From positions 7,784 through 71,783 of the forward strand of contig CAVWEI010000034.1 of assembly GCA_963753845.1 (NCBI GenBank): DNA of 64,000 nt. The letters run 5' to 3'. Position 1 is the stretch's first letter, and each line of letters starts with the position of its first letter. This document shows positions 17,976 to 28,240 of the stretch, one piece after another. Position numbers and translations under genes: made by a program. The DNA is from Thiosocius sp963753845. Lineage in GTDB: Bacteria; Pseudomonadota; Gammaproteobacteria; Chromatiales; Chromatiaceae. The notes below the pieces were generated by a model. The model did no database searches. It saw only the letters and a list, made by a program, of their open reading frames with translations, and had not been told where the DNA came from.

Positions 17976-19016
17976 GTGCGCGTCGTCTTTCTTGCAAGCA
18001 ACAAGAGACCGTTGGGATATCAACAGGATCCCGCGTTCATCTATCGTTGTGAAAATCTTGGCCACGCCTTGCGCGCCCGATCGATCGAGGTCGATTGGGG
18101 ACACAGCCGGAATTGGCCGGGTCCGCGGGCCGGAGACTGCGTGGTCGTGCATCGTCCGCGCGCCTCTTTCAGTCTCTGGCGCCTGGTCCGCCTTTCCAGG
18201 AAGCTAGGCGCGAAACTGGTTGCAGACGTGGATGACCTGGTCTTCGACGAGGGCTTTGCCAGATACAGCCCGGCGGTAAGAAACGGTATAGCGAGCCTGG
18301 GTCAGCAGAAGCGCAGGTGGCGAGAGCATCGTGAGGCAATCAAGTGGTTCGATCACATTACTGTCTCGACCGAAACACTGCGCGAGCATGCCCATCGGTG
18401 CTTTCCGGGGAAACCAGTGACGGTACTGCATAATGCGGTGCATTGGCACTGGCGGCGGGCGCCGCATCGGCCTGTAGCACAGGAGACGCAGAGCAAGACT
18501 ATCGTCTACCTGCCTGGGACCCGCAGCCACGATCAGGATTTTTCACTCGTCGCGGAACCGCTTTCGCGGTTCTTAAGTGCACATCCGGAGGTGCGGCTGC
18601 GCGTTACGGGCCCGCTGAACTTTCGTCTTGATGTGCCGGAGGACCAGTTGCAGCACGACGCTAAAGTGCCATTCACCAGATATGACCAACAGTTTCATGA
18701 TGCCTGGGTGAATCTGGCTCCGTTGGAAGACACGCCGTTCAATGCCTGCAAGTCGGGGTTGAAAGTCCTGGAGTCAGGGTACTGGGGTGTCCCAACCATT
18801 TGTTCCTCCAATCCGGACTATGCACGCTTCGAGGGGGCCGGGGCCTTGTTGGCAAGGACCGGCGACGACTGGCTGAGCTGGCTGGAACTTCTGCTGATCG
18901 ACCGTGAATATCAGCGCCTGACCGACGATCTCAGAGGCCGTACCCTGGGATTGGCGGATGTCAACGTCCGGGCCAACGAATTCGTCGACGAAGTCCTCGA
19001 GCCGGTGCCCTCGTGA
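17976..19016 (+). CDS. GT4-like glycosyltransferase
   Basis: A GT-B fold protein of about 346 residues if started at GTG 17976 (VRVVFLASNKRPLGYQQDP), where family-like sequence begins; the frame is open to 17772. Family features are a middle VADVDDLVFDEG, the hinge-proximal HITVSTETLREHA and TVLHNAVHWHW, then VYLPGTRSHDQDF. The donor site is CKSGLKVLESGYWGVPTICS. The D-rich VDDLVFD motif is shared with capsule GTs of the spsE/wbe type. It overlaps the sialyltransferase-like gene by 4 bp (GTGA). Confidence 0.75.
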   Translation: MRVVFLASNKRPLGYQQDPAFIYRCENLGHALRARSIEVDWGHSRNWPGPRAGDCVVVHRPRASFSLWRLVRLSRKLGAKLVADVDDLVFDEGFARYSPAVRNGIASLGQQKRRWREHREAIKWFDHITVSTETLREHAHRCFPGKPVTVLHNAVHWHWRRAPHRPVAQETQSKTIVYLPGTRSHDQDFSLVAEPLSRFLSAHPEVRLRVTGPLNFRLDVPEDQLQHDAKVPFTRYDQQFHDAWVNLAPLEDTPFNACKSGLKVLESGYWGVPTICSSNPDYARFEGAGALLARTGDDWLSWLELLLIDREYQRLTDDLRGRTLGLADVNVRANEFVDEVLEPVPS

Positions 19017-20101
19017 AGGGGGAGTCATCCGCCAATGGTGCCGGTTTTGCGATTTCCCCCGGGCCCATCGATTGGCTGCCGGGGTGGGCGGCCAGGCTCA
19101 TTGCGTGGCGACGCCACTCCCTCGGGTGCTACGATGCGCGCACTGCGGGCTACTACCGGCACGTCTGGGCCAGACAGAACAGGCTGGGCGGTCTGGTGGA
19201 GTGGCTCAGATTCCGCCGGGAACTCGGACTGCCGCTCGATCAGGAAATGGCGAACCGCCTGCTCCATGCACTCGGTGACGCGCGTGGGCGCGTTGCCTGG
19301 CAGGCGGTGGAACTCCTGCTGGAAGCCAACGCCCTGGGCGGGGCGGCTGAAGTGGAGAGACTGGCCTGGCTGAGTCCTCACGCCGAGCACTCCCCCCCCA
19401 TTGCGCACTATCTGCACAGTGTCGGGGTCGCGCTGACCCCGCGTGCCGGAAAGCTGGCTGCGTTGCATGAATGCCAGCCGCAGTGGCGGCTGGCGTTTGC
19501 GGAGTATCTGTTTGGCTGTCAAGGCGATATTTGTGTCGTCGGCAACGCCGGTTCCATGAACGGTTCCGGCCTGGGTGCTGCAATAGACGACCATAGACTG
19601 GTGGTGCGCTTCAACCACTGGGCCTCAACATCGGCGGCGCAGGAGGATCTTGGTTCGCGGCTCGATGTCTGGGTGTGCGCGCCAAAGTTCCTGCCGGAGG
19701 TTTTCCCCCTGAAACGGGGGCTCGCGCCGTGGATGGTCGTTACAGGACCGGATGCCCGGTATGACCGGGCTGGCCTGGACGTGGACTGGGACGTAGTACT
19801 CGACATGCTGGATGCGGGCGCGAAAGTGCTCACCATTCCGCAATCGGTCTGGTGCGATCCGGTCGCCTGGATCGGTGCGCCGCCAAGTGCAGGGGTGCTG
19901 TTTCTGGCTTGGGCGCGTCGCTTCGTCGAGGGATTCGACCGCTTGAAGATTGCCGGATTCGACGTCGCGAGCGCAGACACCAGGGGTTATCATCATGCCG
20001 GTAGGCGTTTTCGCCCCGTGCGAAGACACGATTGGGCCAGGGAGAGGGAGCTGATTGACTGCTGGAAGAGCGAAGGGTTGCGCTGTCTCACCGGCGATTG
20101 A
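19013..20101 (+). CDS. GT29 (sialyltransferase-like) family protein
   Basis: A 362-residue protein whose C-terminal two thirds carry both sialyl motifs of family 29. The L motif reads ICVVGNAGSMNGSGLGAAID followed by DHRLVVRFNHW; the S motif region is PPSAGVLFLAWARRFVEGF then DRLKIAGFD. In family 29 enzymes these bind CMP-activated acids, so it may transfer a nonulosonic acid or Kdo-type sugar to the polysaccharide. The N-terminal 150 residues are not family 29 and resemble a helical, TPR-like extension. The start GTG 19013 overlaps the preceding GT stop. No CMP-sugar synthetase is in the window. Confidence 0.72.
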   Translation: MKGESSANGAGFAISPGPIDWLPGWAARLIAWRRHSLGCYDARTAGYYRHVWARQNRLGGLVEWLRFRRELGLPLDQEMANRLLHALGDARGRVAWQAVELLLEANALGGAAEVERLAWLSPHAEHSPPIAHYLHSVGVALTPRAGKLAALHECQPQWRLAFAEYLFGCQGDICVVGNAGSMNGSGLGAAIDDHRLVVRFNHWASTSAAQEDLGSRLDVWVCAPKFLPEVFPLKRGLAPWMVVTGPDARYDRAGLDVDWDVVLDMLDAGAKVLTIPQSVWCDPVAWIGAPPSAGVLFLAWARRFVEGFDRLKIAGFDVASADTRGYHHAGRRFRPVRRHDWARERELIDCWKSEGLRCLTGD

Positions 20102-20560
20102 TGGTACTTGCCAACGCTGGGGGCAGAGCGCCAGCGCGCCCGCGGCAAGGGGTTTCAGCGGCGCGCGGGGCGGCTCGGCCTCCGCATCTCCTGATTGCAG
20201 TGGCCAGATTCGGTCACATCGTGATCCACTGGTTGGATCCCCTGGCAGCGACATGCGCATTGAACAACTGGCACCTGTCGGAAATAAGATGCTAGCCCGC
20301 AAAACTCACCGGTCGGCAAACGACGGTTAGGTAACTTATTGACCCGCGGAGATTAAAGCAGCAAATGAGCTTGTCTTGGAGAATGACACACTGTTTTCGC
20401 CGTTTGCCTATCGCGGTGCTGGCGGTTTCTCGCTCGCTCCGGCTTGAGCTTCACTCAAGTGGTAGCTACGGCTACCACTTTCGCTCCAGCCCGGCGCCCG
20501 AGCGGCTGCGAATTCCGCCAGCCCTCGCGATACCGGTGAGCTTTGCGGGCTAGAGGAAGA
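20102..20560. other. 459 bp leader region upstream of the polyketide synthase
   Basis: No supported gene. It should contain the promoter for the long synthase transcript. Two abutting hairpins lie at 20443-20480, about 80 bases before the start codon, and the ribosome site AGAGGAAGA is at 20552-20560. Confidence 0.4.
20443..20480 (+). promoter_or_regulatory. Two overlapping hairpins in the synthase 5' leader
   Basis: The first hairpin pairs 20443-20448 with 20454-20459. The second pairs 20457-20466 with 20471-20480 around a C(TACG)G tetraloop, an extra-stable RNA loop. They share bases 20457-20459, so they are mutually exclusive, as in an attenuator or a protein-binding leader. No T-run follows, so it is not a simple terminator. 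No known riboswitch is recognised. Confidence 0.35.
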
Positions 20561-23500
20561 ATGAACAAGCGAGTAGCAATTGTCGGGTACAGCTTCCGGT
20601 TCCCGGGTGCCAACCCGGATACTTTCTGGGACAGTCTTCGGGCCGGTCGCAACCTGGTAACCCGTGTCCCCGACGATCGCTGGGCCCAGGAAACCTATCT
20701 GCACCCCCGCAAGTCGGAACCCGGGACCAGCTACACCTTTGCGGCAGGAACCTTGGGCGATGTATCGGGTTTCGATGCCGCATTTTTTGGCATTTCACCG
20801 CGCGAAGCGGAGCAGATGGACCCTCAGCAGCGTCTGCTGCTGGAATTGACCTGGGAGGCCTTCGAGCGCGGCGGGATTCCGCCATCCAGCGTGGGTGGCG
20901 GCCGCGGCGCAGTCTACATCGGCTATTCCGGGTCGGATTACTCCTACCGCAGGACAGATGATCTCGCTTCGTTTGACGCCTCGACGATGACGGGCAATAC
21001 CGCCAGCATCGCGGCAAATCGAATCTCTTATCAGTTCGATTTGCACGGCCCCAGTATGGCAGTCGATACCGCCTGCTCCTCGTCGCTGGTCGCATTTCAC
21101 CAGGCATACCAGTCGATTCGGTATGGGGAGTCGGACCTGGCGGTTGTAGGCGGTGTGAGTCTGCACCTACATCCGTTTGCCTTTGTCGGCTTCTCAAAGG
21201 CGTCGATGCTGTCCCGAAGGGGCATCTGCAATGTGTTCGATGCCGCCGGCGATGGCTATGTGCGTTCCGAAGGCGCCGGTATCTTCATACTGAAGGATCT
21301 CGACGCCGCGCTGTCGGACGGAAATCGCATCCATGCGGTGGTGGCATCCTCGGGAGCAAATTGCGACGGCCGGACCAACGGCATCACGGTGCCGGGTTTC
21401 GATACCCAGGTGGCACTCTTGCGAGAGCTCTATGCCGAGGCGGGAATCGCGCCGTCCGAGATCGACTACCTGGAGGCACATGGTACCGGGACCGCGGTAG
21501 GCGATCCGATCGAAACACGGGCCCTGGGCGTCGCCCTCGGGGAAGGTCGCGTGCCGGAGACGCCGCTCCTGATCGGGTCTGTGAAGAGCAACCTCGGGCA
21601 CCTGGAAGCGGCCTCCGGTGCTGCCGGTCTGGCGAAAGCCCTGGCGTGCCTGGAACATCGCAGTGTGCCGCCGACCATCCATCTGAACACGGTGAATCCA
21701 AACATCCGGCTGGATGAATGGAACCTCGCGGTGGTCACTGAAAATACACCGCTCGCGGCGGACAAGCCCCTGGTGATCGGGGTGAACTCATTCGGTTTTG
21801 GGGGCGCCAATGCCCATGTGATCCTGCAAGGTGCCGCACCGCGCGCTCCCGATAAAGAGGTGGCCCCCGGGCGGCCGGTCCCGCTGCTGCTGTCGACGCG
21901 CAGCAGCGAGGCGCTCCGCGCAATTGCCGCGGACTACGCAGTCTGGCTGCGCAACCGACCGGAGGTGCCGCTCTACGATATCGCGTACAGCACGGCCTTT
22001 CACCGCGACCGGCACAAGTACCGCGCAGTCGCATTTGCCGAAGACCGGGAAACACTCATATCGGGCCTCGAGGTCTTTGCCGCAGGCGGTGAGACGGAGG
22101 TGGTGAGGCAGGATGAATCGCTGGACGAGGCGTCCCGTCCGGTGTTTGTGTACTCGGGCAACGGTTCTCAATGGGCAGGGATGGGGCGAACCCTTCTGCA
22201 GGTGGACCCGGTGTTTCGACAAGCGGTGGAACGTGTCGATTCGCTGTTTGGACGCGTCTCGGACTTTTCCCTGCTGAATGAGCTGCAGGCCGAGGAAGAC
22301 ACGGATCGTCTGTCCCTGACCGAGGTGGCTCAGCCGACGCTGTTTGCGGTACAGGTGGGCATCACCGAGATGCTGCGCGCCTGGGGCGTGGTGCCGGCGG
22401 CCGTGGTCGGCCACAGTGTGGGTGAAGTCGCGGCGGCCTGGGCCTCTGGCGCTCTGACGCTTGAGCAGGCCGTTCGGGTGGTCGATGCGAGAAGCACCCA
22501 GCAGGGTACGACGCGCGGCCAGGGCGGTATGACAGCCGTGGGGCTGGGCGTGGATGCGGCCAATGATCTGCTGCGGGAGGCTGGCCTGTCGGGGCAAATC
22601 GTGGTGGCCGGCATCAACAGTGCACGTGGCGTGACCCTGGCGGGGAATCTCGATGCACTCCGGGCTTTCGAACATCGCCTCGCAGAGCGCGAGGTATTTC
22701 AGCGCCGCATCAAGTTGGAGTATGCCTTCCACAGCCCGGCCATGGACCCGATAGCCCTACCCTTGCAGGAATCCTTGCGGAGTCTGCAACCACACGCCTC
22801 AGGCATCCCGTTCTACTCGACGGTTACCGGAAACCGGCTCGCTGGTGAACAACTCGGGGCGGTCTACTGGTGGCGCAATGTTCGCGAACCGGTGCAGTTC
22901 GAGGGTGCGATAACGGCGCTTATTGACCACGACTACAATTGTTTCGTCGAGGTCGGTCCCAGCGCCATTCTGCGAAACTATGTCAGCGACTGCCTGCGCG
23001 AACAGTCGGTCGAGGGCCAGGTCATTCCCACCATGGCGCGCGACGATGACCGGCTTCACACCCTGCGCCAGGCCTTGTTCCAGTTGCTGAATGCCGGCGC
23101 ACCGATCGGTCTGGAGCGCCTGTTCCCAAGGTCGCGGGAGTTCGTCGACATCCCCACCTATCCCTGGCAGCGCGAGCGCTACTGGCATCCGGTGACCGCC
23201 GAGGGGTACGACCTGATCGGTCGGCGCAAGGTGCATCCTTTGTTGGGTTACCGCCTGCACGAACACGAGGTGGAATGGGAAAATCACCTCGATCCGGAGG
23301 CCTATCCGAACCTGCGCGATCACGCCGTCGGTGATGCCGTGGTGTTTCCGGCCGCGGGTTTCGTGGATATGGCTCTGGCCGCCGCGAATGAATGGCAGAG
23401 TGGCGCGGCACAAGAGATCGAGGAACTGGAGATACGCGCACCGCTGTTGCTCGAGGATGGCCGTGCGAAGTCCGTGAGACTGCGGATCGATGTTGCGGAT

Positions 23501-26500
23501 GGCGGCTTCACCATTCGCAGCCGCGATCGTCTAGGCGATGACCCCTGGCTGGTGAATGTCGTGGGACGTTTGCTCAGCAGCCCGTCCTGCCAAGTCCCGG
23601 AGAAACTGCGCTCACCCGTGAATCCTGTGGAGGCGTCGGGTGAGGAACATTACCTCCTGACTGCGCGGGTCGGGCTGGACTATGGTCCGTCCTTTCAATC
23701 GGTCAACGGCATCTGGTACGAACCGGGTGGGGTGCTGGCCAGATTGCGGACGCCGTCGACTGTCTTGGCCGAAGTGTCGCAAGCCCGTCTGCATGCCAGT
23801 TACCTGGACGGCGGTTTTCAGCTGCTGGTTGACATCTTGCGGGATGAAGTCGCCTCCGGCGCCGTCCATGCCTTTGTTCCGGTGAAGATCGGTCGCCTGA
23901 TATTGCGGCAGCCGGGTGTAGAGATAGCCTACGCACGTGCAATCCTGTTGCGTCGCGGTCCGCGCTCGGCGGTCGCCAGCTTTGCGCTTTTCGATGCCAA
24001 TGGGCTGAACGTGGCCAGTCTGGAAGAGGTGCGGTTCCGGGCGGTGCAATTGCGTCAGCATCGTGCCGAGCATGCAGACTTTCTCGCGTTTCATGCCGTG
24101 CCGCGTCCGCGCCCTTCTGACCAGGCGGTAGCACGGCTCCCTTCCAGCAAAGGCATGCTGAAGACCGGCCGGCAGCGCCTGCACAAGCCCGAGCGCATTC
24201 AGGCAAGGAAGCGCTACTACGGCGAAGTCGAGCCACTTTTGGACGTGCTCTGTGCGTCTTTTGCCGAACACGCGTTGCGCCAGTTGGTGGCCGAAGATGC
24301 CCTCGTCGATCCGCAGCATTTGAAAGATTCAGGGATCGTTGCAGCTGAACATGGTGCCCTGTTGTTGCGATTGGTCGACGTGCTGGAAGAGGACGGGGTG
24401 CTGGAGCCGACTGACGCCGGTTGGCGCTGGGCGCCCGATTCCAGCCTGCCGGATCCAGGCGATGTGTGGATCAGCCTGCTGGGGGATTACCCTGACTATG
24501 CCGCTGAGTTACTCATGGTCGGCCGCGTCGGCATGCACCTGCCCGAGATGCTGAAAGGACTGGTGAGCGATGAGTCGATCGTTCCCCGGGATTGCGGCAG
24601 CACGGTGCTGGAGAACTACGCGGCCAGCTCACCTTCTGTTGTCGATATCCAATTGGCCGTAATCGACATGCTGCGCATGGCGATCGCACAACTGCCGAGC
24701 GGCCGGAGGCTGCGTGTCCTGGAGTGGTGCTCATGCCGTTCGCAGCTGACCGCTCAGGCGCTGCCAGTGCTGGACTTCGGGTGCTGTGACTATGTACTGG
24801 CCGCCTCGAGCCAACGCGTGCTCGATGACCGGGAAGCGCTGCTGGAGCATTATCCCGAGGTTCAGACCCGATTGCTGGCGTTGGATGATGGGCATGACGG
24901 CGAACCTGCCTTGGGGCAGCCCTGCGACCTGGTGTTGCTGCCTGCAGGCGAGTTGGACATGGCAGATGCCGACCGCCTGTTCGGCATGCTGCGCCATAGT
25001 CTGGTGCCAGGCGGCCTGGTTCTCCTGCTGGCACAGCATCCGGCACGCTGGACCGATCTGGTTTTTGGCGCGCTACACGAGGGTGCTGGCGAAGAACCCG
25101 GGCATGCGGCGGTCCGCCATCCCGCCGCCTGGCAGAACATGGCGGTGCGACATGGCCTCAAACTGACCGGCAGCCTGCATGATCTGCCCGAGCTCGAGTC
25201 GGGCGCCTACCTGATGCTCTTTCAAAGTGACGGCGAGGCAGCCTCATCGACGCAGGGCGCCGTAGCAGAGCCTCCCGGGACATGGATCCTGCTTCAGGAT
25301 GGCGAGGGCTACAGCGCGGCCCTGGCGAACAGTGTTGCCAGCGAGCTGCGCCTGCTGGGACACAGGGTGGTGACAGCGACGGCAGCCCGTCATTTCGCAG
25401 TAAGCGACGCTGCGAGCTACACCTTGGATCCTTGTTCGCTCGAACAGTTTTCCTCCCTCGTGACATCGGTGCGGGATCTTTATGGCGAGGTCCACGGTCT
25501 GGTGCATCTGTACGAGTTGAACGCCAGGGATGTTGAACAATCTCCCGAAGCCATGCTGGCCGCGCAGCAGCGCCGCTGTGTCTCTGCGCTCGCCATGTTG
25601 CGGGCCTGTGAGTTGCAGGATGTCACGCCGGCCTGTTGTCTGGTCACGGTGCGTGCCGCGCTGGCGATGTTGCCCCGGTCGGTGCGCGAGCCACTGGGCG
25701 CGCGCCTTGGCGATGCAGATGACGCGCCTTTGTGGGGACTCGGCCGCACGATGATGAACGAGTACCCGGATTTGGCAGTCCGTTTGATAGACTGCGCCGA
25801 TCCGGACCGCCTGGAACGCATGGCCGCGGGACTGCTGCGCGAGATCCTGGCACCGGATGAAGAGGACGAGATCATCATAACCAGTGACGGGCGCTACGCG
25901 CCGCGTCTGAGCACCCAATTCCTTCAGGCACTACCGACTGAGGAAGGTGCACCCGGCGAGCCATCCGTCGTGCGGCTCGATTTCAGCCAACCGGGACCGC
26001 TGAAGCATCTGGGTTGGCGGGTGGACCGACTGGCGGCGCCGACGGCCGACGAAGTGGAGATCGAGGTCAGGAGCGCGGGCCTGAACTTCCGCGACGTGAT
26101 GTACGCCATGGGACTCCTGTCCGACGAGGCCGTGGAGTCCGGGTTTGCCGGCCCAACCCTGGGCATGGAATTGTCCGGGGTGGTTCGCCGGGTGGGGCCG
26201 CAGGTGGCAGATCTCGGGCCGGGGGACGAGGTGATCGCATTTGCGCCCGCGAGCTTCGCAACCAGGGCAATGACGAGGGCGGGCGCCGTGGTGCGGAAAC
26301 CCGCTGGTTGGTCTTTCGAGGCGGCAGCCACCATTCCGACCACTTTCTTCACGGTCTACTACGCGCTGCACCATCTGGCCCACATGCGCGAAGGTGAACG
26401 GATTCTGATTCATGGCGCTGCCGGCGGGGTAGGCATCGCCGCGATTCAGTTGGCCAAGTTCAAAGGCGCGGAGATTTTCGCCACGGCAGGTTCAGAGGAG

Positions 26501-28240
26501 AAGCGCGATTTCGTACGCATGCTCGGGGCCGACCATGTGATGGATTCACGTTCACTGGACTTCGCCGACGAGATCCTGCGGGTGACGGGGGGGCAGGGTG
26601 TGGATGTGGTGCTGAACTCGCTGGCCGGCGAGGCAATAAACCGTAACCTGAGGGTGTTGCGACCCTTCGGTCGGTTTATGGAGCTGGGCAAGCGCGATTT
26701 CTTCGAGAATACGAAAATCGGCCTGCGTCCGTTCCGCAACAATATCTCGTATTTCGGTATCGATGCGGATCAGTTGATGTCCGAGCGGCCAGACCTGACC
26801 CGGCGCCTGTTTGGCGAACTCATGGATCTGTTCGAGCAGGAAGTGCTCAAACCGCTGCCGTTCCGCGCTTTCCCTGCCGGCGATGTCGTGGATGCATTTC
26901 GCTACATGCAGCAATCGAAACATATCGGCAAGGTTGTGATCAGCTTTCGTGAAGGTGCGCCGGCCGGGATGGAGGCGCCGGGCGGGCGTCCCGTGTTGAC
27001 TCTGCCGGCAGAGGCAACCTACCTGGTTACTGGCGGTCTCGGTGGATTCGGCCTCAAGACGGCACAGTGGCTGGCCGGCAAGGGTGCCCGGCATCTGGTG
27101 TTGCTGGGCCGGCGCGGACTGGCCAGCCCCGAGGCGCAGGCGGCGGTGGACGCGCTACAGGCCAACGGCGTCACCGTGCGGGTGCACGCGTGCGACGTAA
27201 CGAGACGCAAGGCCCTGGCAGAGGTGCTTCAGGACATTGCGGCGAATCTGCCGCCGCTACGCGGGGTAGTGCACGCGGCCATGGTCATCGAGGATGGATT
27301 GTTGCGCAATCAGGATGAAGAGGCGTTTCACAAGGTACTCGCGCCGAAGGTGCTGGGGGCCCGCCACCTTCACGATCTGACCAGTGGGCTGCCGCTGGAT
27401 TTCTTTGTCCTGTATTCATCGGCCACCACCATGTTCGGCAACCCTGGCCAGGGCAACTACGTGGCTGCAAACCATTACCTGGAGGCATTGGCCGAGCATC
27501 GGCGGGCGCTGGGGCTGCCGGCGCTGTGTCTCAGTTGGGGAGCCATCGAAGACGTGGGTTACCTTGCACGCCACCAGGAACTGAAAGATGCCCTGCAGTC
27601 TCGCATGGGCGGTCCCGCCATGCCTTCTGACGAGGCACTGCAAGTGCTCGAGCAGGTCATGCTGCGCGATCAATCGGGGCTCGGGGTGATGGACATCGAA
27701 TGGTCTGCATTGCGCCGCTTTCTGCCCACCGCATCTGCACCCAAGTACCTTGAGCTCGCTCTCCATGCCGAGGATGTCGGTGGCGACGCGGACGGACCCG
27801 CCGAGATCCAGCGCCTGCTGGAGGAGTTGGGCCCGGATGAGCTTCAGGCTGTGTTTGTCGACCTGCTCAAACGCGAGGTCGCCGAGATCCTGCGGATATC
27901 GCCCGAGCGCCTGGACGAGGCGCGTTCGATGTACGACCAGGGGATGGACTCGTTGATGGGAATGGAGCTGGTTGCCGCGGTCGAGGACAGGTTCGGTATC
28001 AACCTGCCGATCATGGCGCTCAGCGAGGGGCCGACGATCACCAGGCTGGTGGAACGCATTATCCGCCAGGTCAAGGCACCTGAGGGCACCGCCGAAGAGC
28101 CGGGGAACGAACTTGACGACCAGGTTCGCAGCATGGCGGCGCGACACGGGGGTGAAGCCGATGTCGTGGACATCGAGGAGCTGACTGCAGCCGTGGGCGA
28201 CAACGGTTCCGCGGACCGAAGGCTACTCAAAAGCTCATGA
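20561..28240 (+). CDS. Highly reducing type I polyketide/fatty-acid synthase
   Basis: A 2559-residue multidomain enzyme starting at ATG 20561 (MNKRVAIVGYSFRFPGAN) after AGAGGAAGA. Domains in order: ketosynthase 1-425 (Cys172 in DTACSSS, His307 in EAHGTGT, His347 in KSNLGHLEAA); acyltransferase about 530-830 (Ser619 in GHSVGE; EYAFHSPAMD, malonyl type). Then dehydratase about 885-1165 (His921 in RDHAVGDAVVFP); a methyltransferase-like region about 1200-1560 whose SAM motif is degraded (VLEWCSCRS); a structural ketoreductase-like region; enoylreductase about 1810-2130 (IHGAAGGVGIAAIQLA). Last are ketoreductase about 2145-2400 (TGGLGGFG, Tyr2300) and acyl carrier (Ser2464 in GMDSLMGME). There is no thioesterase. 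It should make a largely saturated chain iteratively and hand it to the coupled oxoamine synthase. Equivalent in place and kind to what I recall as wcbR of Burkholderia capsule loci. Confidence 0.93.
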   Translation: MNKRVAIVGYSFRFPGANPDTFWDSLRAGRNLVTRVPDDRWAQETYLHPRKSEPGTSYTFAAGTLGDVSGFDAAFFGISPREAEQMDPQQRLLLELTWEAFERGGIPPSSVGGGRGAVYIGYSGSDYSYRRTDDLASFDASTMTGNTASIAANRISYQFDLHGPSMAVDTACSSSLVAFHQAYQSIRYGESDLAVVGGVSLHLHPFAFVGFSKASMLSRRGICNVFDAAGDGYVRSEGAGIFILKDLDAALSDGNRIHAVVASSGANCDGRTNGITVPGFDTQVALLRELYAEAGIAPSEIDYLEAHGTGTAVGDPIETRALGVALGEGRVPETPLLIGSVKSNLGHLEAASGAAGLAKALACLEHRSVPPTIHLNTVNPNIRLDEWNLAVVTENTPLAADKPLVIGVNSFGFGGANAHVILQGAAPRAPDKEVAPGRPVPLLLSTRSSEALRAIAADYAVWLRNRPEVPLYDIAYSTAFHRDRHKYRAVAFAEDRETLISGLEVFAAGGETEVVRQDESLDEASRPVFVYSGNGSQWAGMGRTLLQVDPVFRQAVERVDSLFGRVSDFSLLNELQAEEDTDRLSLTEVAQPTLFAVQVGITEMLRAWGVVPAAVVGHSVGEVAAAWASGALTLEQAVRVVDARSTQQGTTRGQGGMTAVGLGVDAANDLLREAGLSGQIVVAGINSARGVTLAGNLDALRAFEHRLAEREVFQRRIKLEYAFHSPAMDPIALPLQESLRSLQPHASGIPFYSTVTGNRLAGEQLGAVYWWRNVREPVQFEGAITALIDHDYNCFVEVGPSAILRNYVSDCLREQSVEGQVIPTMARDDDRLHTLRQALFQLLNAGAPIGLERLFPRSREFVDIPTYPWQRERYWHPVTAEGYDLIGRRKVHPLLGYRLHEHEVEWENHLDPEAYPNLRDHAVGDAVVFPAAGFVDMALAAANEWQSGAAQEIEELEIRAPLLLEDGRAKSVRLRIDVADGGFTIRSRDRLGDDPWLVNVVGRLLSSPSCQVPEKLRSPVNPVEASGEEHYLLTARVGLDYGPSFQSVNGIWYEPGGVLARLRTPSTVLAEVSQARLHASYLDGGFQLLVDILRDEVASGAVHAFVPVKIGRLILRQPGVEIAYARAILLRRGPRSAVASFALFDANGLNVASLEEVRFRAVQLRQHRAEHADFLAFHAVPRPRPSDQAVARLPSSKGMLKTGRQRLHKPERIQARKRYYGEVEPLLDVLCASFAEHALRQLVAEDALVDPQHLKDSGIVAAEHGALLLRLVDVLEEDGVLEPTDAGWRWAPDSSLPDPGDVWISLLGDYPDYAAELLMVGRVGMHLPEMLKGLVSDESIVPRDCGSTVLENYAASSPSVVDIQLAVIDMLRMAIAQLPSGRRLRVLEWCSCRSQLTAQALPVLDFGCCDYVLAASSQRVLDDREALLEHYPEVQTRLLALDDGHDGEPALGQPCDLVLLPAGELDMADADRLFGMLRHSLVPGGLVLLLAQHPARWTDLVFGALHEGAGEEPGHAAVRHPAAWQNMAVRHGLKLTGSLHDLPELESGAYLMLFQSDGEAASSTQGAVAEPPGTWILLQDGEGYSAALANSVASELRLLGHRVVTATAARHFAVSDAASYTLDPCSLEQFSSLVTSVRDLYGEVHGLVHLYELNARDVEQSPEAMLAAQQRRCVSALAMLRACELQDVTPACCLVTVRAALAMLPRSVREPLGARLGDADDAPLWGLGRTMMNEYPDLAVRLIDCADPDRLERMAAGLLREILAPDEEDEIIITSDGRYAPRLSTQFLQALPTEEGAPGEPSVVRLDFSQPGPLKHLGWRVDRLAAPTADEVEIEVRSAGLNFRDVMYAMGLLSDEAVESGFAGPTLGMELSGVVRRVGPQVADLGPGDEVIAFAPASFATRAMTRAGAVVRKPAGWSFEAAATIPTTFFTVYYALHHLAHMREGERILIHGAAGGVGIAAIQLAKFKGAEIFATAGSEEKRDFVRMLGADHVMDSRSLDFADEILRVTGGQGVDVVLNSLAGEAINRNLRVLRPFGRFMELGKRDFFENTKIGLRPFRNNISYFGIDADQLMSERPDLTRRLFGELMDLFEQEVLKPLPFRAFPAGDVVDAFRYMQQSKHIGKVVISFREGAPAGMEAPGGRPVLTLPAEATYLVTGGLGGFGLKTAQWLAGKGARHLVLLGRRGLASPEAQAAVDALQANGVTVRVHACDVTRRKALAEVLQDIAANLPPLRGVVHAAMVIEDGLLRNQDEEAFHKVLAPKVLGARHLHDLTSGLPLDFFVLYSSATTMFGNPGQGNYVAANHYLEALAEHRRALGLPALCLSWGAIEDVGYLARHQELKDALQSRMGGPAMPSDEALQVLEQVMLRDQSGLGVMDIEWSALRRFLPTASAPKYLELALHAEDVGGDADGPAEIQRLLEELGPDELQAVFVDLLKREVAEILRISPERLDEARSMYDQGMDSLMGMELVAAVEDRFGINLPIMALSEGPTITRLVERIIRQVKAPEGTAEEPGNELDDQVRSMAARHGGEADVVDIEELTAAVGDNGSADRRLLKSS

